A DNA stretch of 29,726 nucleotides, from assembly GCA_017420605.1 (NCBI GenBank), contig JAFOIS010000157.1, forward strand, positions 1 to 29,726, read 5' to 3'. Position numbers and translations under genes: made by a program. The stretch comes from Lachnospiraceae bacterium. Its GTDB lineage: Bacteria > Bacillota > Clostridia > Lachnospirales > Lachnospiraceae. Under the pieces are notes generated by a model, which saw only the letters and a program-made list of their open reading frames with translations, was not told where the DNA came from and searched no databases. This document shows, one piece after another, positions 25,642 to 29,726 of the stretch (the first letter of the stretch is position 1; every line of letters starts with the position of its first letter).

Positions 25642-25755
25642 ATGAAAGTCAGATCTTCAGTTAAGCCGATCTGCGAAAAGTGCAAGGTGATCAAGCGCAA
25701 AGGCGCGATCATGATCATCTGTGAAAACCCGAAGCACAAGCAGAGACAGGGCTGA
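25642..25755 (+). CDS. rpmJ: 50S ribosomal protein L36, zinc-binding type
   Basis: L36 is 37 residues. The zinc ligands are Cys 11, Cys 14, Cys 27 and His 32 (CEKC, C then PKH). The ATG at 25642 is chosen by similarity and the ribosome site GGGGAGG ten bases upstream; the frame runs farther upstream to 25543 across the promoter and is not coding there. Confidence 0.96.
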   Translation: MKVRSSVKPICEKCKVIKRKGAIMIICENPKHKQRQG

Positions 25756-25756
25756 G

Positions 25757-26043
25757 GCACAGGGCTCGTTTTGAGCCGCACAATCACCGGTTTATTATCT
25801 GCATGAGCCATCCTGGCGGAGTTGCACCGCCGGATCGCCATCGTGAAGATAATAGTACTTAATACCGGCAAAGCGTAGGAACGCACGCCGGAAAGGCTGC
25901 GCGGATGCGCAGCTGGAGGGCAGAGGATATTGACCCGATATCCGCAGCCGTCCCAGTTAGGAATACTGTAAGATACCCGGAGCGGTAAGACCGGTCCGGG
26001 CAGCATGGCGCAAAGGCGTCATGAAAGCGATGGAGGAAAGAAC
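25757..26043 (+). promoter_or_regulatory. Structured rpmJ-rpsM spacer (rpsM leader)
   Basis: The 288-base gap has no gene but many hairpins. In order: GGCTC/GAGCC; CCGGT plus TATTATCT with AGATAATA plus ACCGG, enclosing ATCC and GGCGG with CCGCC and GGAT; CCGGC with GCCGG enclosing GCGT/ACGC; a perfect GCTGCGC/GCGCAGC with loop GGAT; GGATAT/ATATCC; CCCGGA and CGGT with ACCG and TCCGGG (25976-26000); and CATGGCGC/GCGTCATG (26004-26023) next to the ribosome site. The ACCGG near 25865 could pair either upstream or downstream, so two folds may compete. A role in controlling rpsM is inferred. Confidence 0.6.
25984..25993 (+). repeat. GGTAAGACCG hairpin motif, copy in the rpsM leader
   Basis: GGTAAGACCG here forms CGGT/ACCG around AAG at the tip of a longer stem. 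Two more copies stand in the rplQ leader at 28571-28580 and 28626-28635. See the findings. Confidence 0.55.
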
Positions 26044-26412
26044 ATGGCTCGTTTAGCAGGTGTTGATCTGCCGAGGGACAAAAGAGTCGAGATCGGTCTG
26101 ACCTATATTTACGGGATCGGCCGCACGACCGCGAAAAAGATCCTTGCCCAGGCAGGCGTCAATCCGGATACCCGCGTCAGGGATCTTACGGATGACGAAG
26201 TGAACAAGATCAAAGATGTGATGGACGCGACCTGTGTGGTGGAAGGTGATCTCCGCCGGGAAGTCGCTATGAACATCAAGCGGCTGCAGGAAATCGGATG
26301 CTATCGCGGCATCCGTCACAGGAAAGGACTTCCGGTCCGCGGGCAGAATACGAAGAACAATTCCAGAACCCGCAAGGGACCGAGAAGGACCGTTGCTAAT
26401 AAGAAGAAGTAA
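26044..26412 (+). CDS. rpsM: 30S ribosomal protein S13
   Basis: S13 is 122 residues, normal length, forming bridges from the 30S head to the 50S and touching P-site tRNA. It begins [20 protein letters not shown] with the [10 protein letters not shown] motif, and ends in the basic [16 protein letters not shown]. The ATG at 26044 follows GGAGG; an in-frame ATG at 26005 lies inside the leader hairpin and has no protein similarity. Confidence 0.98.
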   Translation: MARLAGVDLPRDKRVEIGLTYIYGIGRTTAKKILAQAGVNPDTRVRDLTDDEVNKIKDVMDATCVVEGDLRREVAMNIKRLQEIGCYRGIRHRKGLPVRGQNTKNNSRTRKGPRRTVANKKK

Positions 26413-26457
26413 TTCGCATACGACCATACACATTGAAAGGAAAGTAGGTTAGTTTTT

Positions 26458-26853
26458 ATGCCAGCAAAGCAGGTAAAGAAGGCGGTCAAGCGCCGCGTCA
26501 GAAAAAACGTTGAACATGGACAGGCTCACATTCAGTCTTCCTTCAACAACACGATCGTGACGTTGACGGACAGCGAAGGCAATGCTCTCTCCTGGGCAAG
26601 CGCCGGTGGTCTGGGATTCCGCGGTTCAAGGAAATCTACTCCGTATGCTGCACAGATGGCTGCCGAGACGGCGACCAAGGCAGCGCTCGTTCATGGACTG
26701 AAGTCCGTTGATGTCTTTGTTAAAGGCCCGGGTTCGGGAAGAGAGGCTGCGATCCGCGCCCTTGCCGCAAATGGTCTTTCTGTAACCAGCATTGAAGACT
26801 GCACGCCGGTTCCGCACAACGGCTGCCGTCCGCCGAAGCGCAGAAGGGTCTGA
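26458..26853 (+). CDS. rpsK: 30S ribosomal protein S11
   Basis: S11 is 131 residues and lines the 30S platform. Marks are ANIQSS-like [37 protein letters not shown] and [17 protein letters not shown] at the end. The ribosome site before this ATG is weak: AAAGGAAAG is about fifteen bases away with a T-rich spacer between. It may rely on coupling to rpsM 45 bases upstream. Confidence 0.98.
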   Translation: MPAKQVKKAVKRRVRKNVEHGQAHIQSSFNNTIVTLTDSEGNALSWASAGGLGFRGSRKSTPYAAQMAAETATKAALVHGLKSVDVFVKGPGSGREAAIRALAANGLSVTSIEDCTPVPHNGCRPPKRRRV

Positions 26854-26868
26854 TAGGAGGATAAGTAC

Positions 26869-27462
26869 ATGGCAGTTAACAGAGTTCCCGTGCTGAAGAG
26901 ATGCAGATCCCTCGGGATCGAGCCCACCGTGCTCGGAATTGACAAGAAATCGAAGAGAGAACTGAAGCGCGGAAGCCGTAAGCTTTCCGAATACGGCACG
27001 CAGCTTCGTGAAAAGCAGAAAGCAAAATTCATCTACGGCGTCCTGGAGAAGCCGTTCCGCAACTACTATGAGAGAGCGGACCGCATGAAGGGCATGACCG
27101 GTGATAACCTGATGGCGCTTCTGGAGTGCCGTCTCGACAACGTCCTGTTCCGTCTCGCGTTTGCGCGGACCCGTATGGAAGCCCGCCAGATCATCGACCA
27201 CAGACAGGTCAGCGTCAACGGAAAGACCGTCAATATCCCGTCCTATGAAGTCAAGGCCGGCGATGTGATCGCGATCCGTGAAAACAAGAAGTCCTCGCAG
27301 CACTTCAAGGATATCCTCGAAGCGACGGCGGGAAGAGCAGTTCCGTCCTGGCTTGCAGCCGATCCGGAGAACCTTACCGGCACGGTGAATGAGATCCCGG
27401 CGAGAGAGCTCATCGACGTCCCGGTCAACGAAATGCTGATCGTCGAGTTGTACTCGAAATAA
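26869..27462 (+). CDS. rpsD: 30S ribosomal protein S4, zinc-free type
   Basis: S4 is 197 residues and nucleates 16S assembly. The N-terminus VNRVPVLKRCRSLGIEP has one cysteine instead of the four-cysteine site, so this is the zinc-free form. The S4 RNA-binding domain is seen at LDNVLFRLAFARTRMEARQI and DHRQVSVNGKTVNIPSY. In other bacteria S4 represses the alpha operon. AGGAGG precedes the ATG. Confidence 0.98.
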   Translation: MAVNRVPVLKRCRSLGIEPTVLGIDKKSKRELKRGSRKLSEYGTQLREKQKAKFIYGVLEKPFRNYYERADRMKGMTGDNLMALLECRLDNVLFRLAFARTRMEARQIIDHRQVSVNGKTVNIPSYEVKAGDVIAIRENKKSSQHFKDILEATAGRAVPSWLAADPENLTGTVNEIPARELIDVPVNEMLIVELYSK

Positions 27463-27549
27463 TCCATAAGGTTCCGGCGCGGCGCATGCCGCGCGGTTCC
27501 TGTGAGGAGCCCTCAGTAACGGTAATGAAAACAAGGAGGGAAATACTCT
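27463..27549 (+). promoter_or_regulatory. rpsD-rpoA spacer with alternative hairpins
   Basis: A perfect GCGCGGC/GCCGCGC stem with loop GCAT (27477-27494) is flanked by two copies of GGTTCC (27470-27475 and 27495-27500). Either copy could pair with GGAGCC at 27506-27511, so two folds are possible. The rpoA ribosome site AAGGAGGG follows. A role in balancing rpoA with ribosomal proteins is inferred. Confidence 0.55.
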
Positions 27550-28506
27550 GTGTTCGATTTTAACAGACCGAAGATTGAAATAGAAAGAGTCTCCGAAGAT
27601 AATCATTATTGCCGCTTCGTGGTAGAGCCGCTGGAACGCGGTTTCGGCATCACGCTCGGTAATTCCCTTCGCAGGATCATGCTTTCTTCGCTGCCGGGCG
27701 CGGCGGTGAGCCTGATCAAGATCGACGGTGTCGCGCATGAGTTCACCTCGATCCCGGGCGTCAAGGAAGACGTGACCGAGATCGTCATGAACATCAAGGA
27801 TCTCGCGATCCGGAGCAATTCGGAAACCGATGAACCGAAGACCGCGTACATTGATTTCGAAGGGGAAGGATGCGTACACGCCTCCGATATCCAGGTCGAC
27901 TCCGAGATCGAGATCATCAATCCGGATCTTGTGATCGCGAACCTCTCCGGCAAGGACAGCCGCCTCTCGATGGAACTGACCATCACGAAGGGCCGCGGCT
28001 ACGTCAGCGCCGAAAAGGGCAAGCCTGCGGATATGCCGATCGGCGTCATTCCGATCGATGCGATCTATACGCCGATCGACCGCGTCAACATCAACATCGA
28101 AGATACCCGTGTCGGACAGGATACGGATTTCGATAAGCTGACGCTGGACGTCTGGACCCGCGGAACGCTTGGCCCGGAAGAAGCCGTCTCGCTTGCGGCG
28201 AAGGTCATGGACGAGCATCTGAAGCTCTTCATCGACCTCACCGAGACCGCGAAGGCCGCGGAAGTGATGACGGAACGCCAGGACGACGAAAAAGAAAAAG
28301 TTCTGGAGATGAACATCGATGAACTGGAACTCTCCGTACGTTCCTACAACTGCCTCAAGCGGGCGGGGATCAATACGGTAGAAGAGCTCTGCAACAAGAC
28401 GCCGGAAGACATGATGAAGGTCCGTAACCTGGGCCGGAAGTCTCTCGAAGAAGTTCTTGCGAAGCTCAAAGACCTCGGGCTGGCGCTTAAGCCGAGCGAG
28501 GAATAA
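27550..28506 (+). CDS. rpoA: DNA-directed RNA polymerase subunit alpha
   Basis: The alpha subunit is 318 residues, normal length, and dimerises to assemble RNA polymerase. The N-terminal domain has [20 protein letters not shown]. The C-terminal domain begins about residue 250 with [19 protein letters not shown] and [16 protein letters not shown], which bind UP elements and activators. It starts with GTG at 27550, with AAGGAGGG ten bases upstream and no closer ATG. The alpha operon place after rpsD is standard. Confidence 0.98.
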   Translation: MFDFNRPKIEIERVSEDNHYCRFVVEPLERGFGITLGNSLRRIMLSSLPGAAVSLIKIDGVAHEFTSIPGVKEDVTEIVMNIKDLAIRSNSETDEPKTAYIDFEGEGCVHASDIQVDSEIEIINPDLVIANLSGKDSRLSMELTITKGRGYVSAEKGKPADMPIGVIPIDAIYTPIDRVNINIEDTRVGQDTDFDKLTLDVWTRGTLGPEEAVSLAAKVMDEHLKLFIDLTETAKAAEVMTERQDDEKEKVLEMNIDELELSVRSYNCLKRAGINTVEELCNKTPEDMMKVRNLGRKSLEEVLAKLKDLGLALKPSEE

Positions 28507-28671
28507 CCCTTTAGACACGGCGCAGTCATAAGGACAGCACCGGAAACCCGCGCGGAAGGCGACGTCTTCTGGTAAGACCGATGAGCGCATAAGGCGCCCC
28601 GCGCACATTGCCAAAGATACGCACCGGTAAGACCGACGGCACGATGCGTCATCCGGCAGAAGGAGGAAAAC
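28507..28671 (+). promoter_or_regulatory. rplQ leader with two GGTAAGACCG motifs
   Basis: This 165-base gap has no open frame that looks coding. It has two copies of GGTAAGACCG (28571-28580 and 28626-28635), each able to form a small stem with an AAG loop. The second copy is followed by GCGTCAT and then AAGGAGGAAA, an arrangement like the rpsM leader. The first is followed by GCATAAGGCG. Confidence 0.5.
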
Positions 28672-29208
28672 ATGGCAGGATACAGAAAACTCAGCAGAAC
28701 ATCGGCACAGCGGAAGGCTCTTCTGCGCAGCCAGGTCACCAGCCTTCTTTATCGCGGCAAGATCGTGACGACCGAAGCCAAGGCCAAGGAAGTCAGCAAG
28801 ATCGCCGAGAAGATGATCGCGCTCGCGATCCGTGAGAAGGATAACTTCGAGACCGTGAAGGTCACTGCGAAGGTCGCCCGCAAGGATGCGAACGGCAAGC
28901 GCGTAAAGCAGGAAGTTGACGGCAAAAAGGTCACGGTCTACGACGAAGTCGAGAAGACCATCAAGAAGGACGCTCCGTCCCGCCTGCATGCCCGCCGCCA
29001 GATGCTTGCTTACCTTTATCCGGTAACGGAAGTCCCGAAGGACGGCAAGGGCCGCAAGAAGAAGACCAAGGAGATCGATCTCCCGGCGAAGCTTTTCGAC
29101 GAGATCGCACCGAAGTACATGAACCGCAACGGCGGTTACACCCGCATCGTGAAGATTGGCCCGCGTCAGGGCGACGGCGCGATGGAAGTTCTTCTTGAAC
29201 TTGTCTGA
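28672..29208 (+). CDS. rplQ: 50S ribosomal protein L17, enlarged form
   Basis: L17 here is 178 residues against about 120 in Bacillus. The conserved start [19 protein letters not shown], the core RLHARRQ and the end [17 protein letters not shown] are intact. Two insertions account for the extra length: about residues 53-103, rich in lysine and valine ([19 protein letters not shown]), and a shorter basic piece at about 120-137 ([16 protein letters not shown]). L17 sits at the tunnel exit side, so the insert may alter the exit surface. AAGGAGG precedes the ATG. A clear terminator follows. Confidence 0.97.
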   Translation: MAGYRKLSRTSAQRKALLRSQVTSLLYRGKIVTTEAKAKEVSKIAEKMIALAIREKDNFETVKVTAKVARKDANGKRVKQEVDGKKVTVYDEVEKTIKKDAPSRLHARRQMLAYLYPVTEVPKDGKGRKKKTKEIDLPAKLFDEIAPKYMNRNGGYTRIVKIGPRQGDGAMEVLLELV

Positions 29209-29228
29209 GACGTATTCTAACGCAGAAG

Positions 29229-29260
29229 AAAGCAGCACGTATGTGCTGCTTTTTTTCTTT
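29229..29260 (+). terminator. Intrinsic terminator of the ribosomal cluster
   Basis: AGCAGCAC (29231-29238) and GTGCTGCT (29243-29250) form a perfect 8-pair stem with the loop GTAT. A run of T follows immediately at 29251-29260, interrupted by one C. This is the classic pattern and it ends the alpha operon after rplQ. Confidence 0.92.
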
Positions 29261-29302
29261 TGTCATTCCGCACCGAAAATTCTGCGGTCTTCAAATAGAA
29301 GT

Positions 29303-29331
29303 TATACTTGACCGGATATTTGTATTATAAT
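29303..29331 (+). promoter_or_regulatory. Promoter-like site for the metallo-hydrolase gene
   Basis: A perfect TATAAT lies at 29326-29331. The best hexamer 17 bases upstream, TATACT at 29303-29308, matches only three of six -35 positions; the better TTGACC at 29308-29313 is only 12 bases away. The site lies between the terminator and the next gene, so a promoter is expected here. Confidence 0.45.
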
Positions 29332-29377
29332 CGAAGAGTCATGAGACCCGGCAACTTTTGAGAGGATGAGAAAGCCT

Positions 29378-29726
29378 ATGAACTATCAGGAGCGTCTTAA
29401 AGAATACGTCGAAAAAATGGCGGATTTCTGCTGCGACCCGGCAAAGTATCACGAAGACCCCTTCCGGATCTACGGCCCGCTGTATTACGTCGGAGACCGC
29501 AGGGTGTGTCTCCATCTCATAGACGCCGGCGAAGGGCTCGTGCTCATCGATTCCGGCTATCCCCACTGTATCCACATGCTGACGGATTCGATCTGGCGTC
29601 TGGGCTTTGATCCGAAAGACATCCGCCTTATTGTGCATACGCACGGACATTACGATCACTTCGGCGCGTCCAACGAGTTCCGCCGTCTGTACGGCTGTGA
29701 CCTTGCGATCAGCCGCGTGGACGCGG
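29378..29726 (+). CDS. Metallo-beta-lactamase-fold hydrolase, N-terminal part
   Basis: The gene is cut by the window edge after 116 codons. VLIDSG at residues 55-60 and HTHGHYDH at 87-94 give the zinc-binding core of the metallo-beta-lactamase fold. The N-terminus (MNYQERLKEYVEKMADFCCD) has no signal peptide, so it is likely cytoplasmic. The substrate is unknown; the family covers thioesterases, glyoxalases, lactonases and others. GAGAGGATGAG precedes the ATG. It has its own transcription unit after the ribosomal terminator. Confidence 0.8.
   Translation, partial: MNYQERLKEYVEKMADFCCDPAKYHEDPFRIYGPLYYVGDRRVCLHLIDAGEGLVLIDSGYPHCIHMLTDSIWRLGFDPKDIRLIVHTHGHYDHFGASNEFRRLYGCDLAISRVDA

Noticed and set aside
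27465..28594. CATAAGG repeated at 27465, 28527 and 28588
   Set aside because: Seven bases is too short to stand out, and flanks do not match.
26626..29238. 870-codon open frame on the minus strand
   Set aside because: It lies opposite rpsK, rpsD, rpoA and rplQ and crosses their gaps. It exists because GC-rich codon use leaves few stops on the antisense. No domain is recognisable and no ribosome site fits.
1..29726. CRISPR array, insertion sequence, phage or plasmid genes, attachment sites
   Set aside because: No spaced direct repeats, transposase, integrase or terminal inverted repeats are seen; gene content is core chromosomal.

Overview
The window is a GC-rich chromosomal segment with almost wall-to-wall genes on the + strand. 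It has strong AAGGAGG-type ribosome sites and many stop/start overlaps. Gene order points to a Firmicute of class Clostridia, most likely Lachnospiraceae or a relative. The main signs are folC / zinc-ribbon TPR protein / murB-rapZ-whiA-HPr in a row, an S10-spc-alpha ribosomal cluster containing map-infA-rpmJ, a zinc-type S14 and a large insertion in L17. The family assignment is inference from gene order and protein features, not a database result.

Region 1 (1-3118) holds the end of an unrelated locus, a small four-helix DMT/SMR-like membrane protein. After a promoter comes an xpaC-telA pair, a membrane protein and a TelA-family protein usually linked to toxic-anion or envelope stress.

Region 2 (3137-13616) is a long housekeeping run: valS, folC, a 50-residue unrecognised small protein (7081-7233), a zinc-ribbon/TPR membrane protein, murB, rapZ, whiA, an HPr-like protein and a signal-peptidase-like membrane protein. 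Spacing is 0-20 nt, often with overlapping stop and start. Together it links tRNA charging, folate, peptidoglycan precursor synthesis and regulators of growth and division. Two members look catalytically altered: the HPr-like protein lacks His15 but keeps the Ser46 site, and the signal-peptidase-like protein keeps a Ser-Met motif but seems to lack the general base and carries a long acidic repeat tail.

Region 3 (13656-29260) is the ribosomal supercluster. It runs from rpsJ through rplO to secY, map and infA, then rpmJ, rpsM, rpsK, rpsD, rpoA and rplQ, and ends at a clear intrinsic terminator. adk, normally between secY and map, is absent. Two good promoters (before rpsJ and before rpmJ) each have the -35 box inside a palindrome. 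The non-coding parts are highly structured. The 250-nt rpsJ leader folds on paper into a three-way junction, the rpmJ-rpsM spacer has several hairpins with a competing pairing, and a GGTAAGACCG hairpin recurs in the rpsM and rplQ leaders. These leaders are the best candidates for undescribed biology here, probably autogenous ribosomal-protein control.

Region 4 (29261-29726) starts a separate unit: a promoter-like site and the first 116 codons of a metallo-beta-lactamase-fold hydrolase cut by the window edge. I see no tRNA, rRNA, CRISPR, insertion sequence or phage genes.
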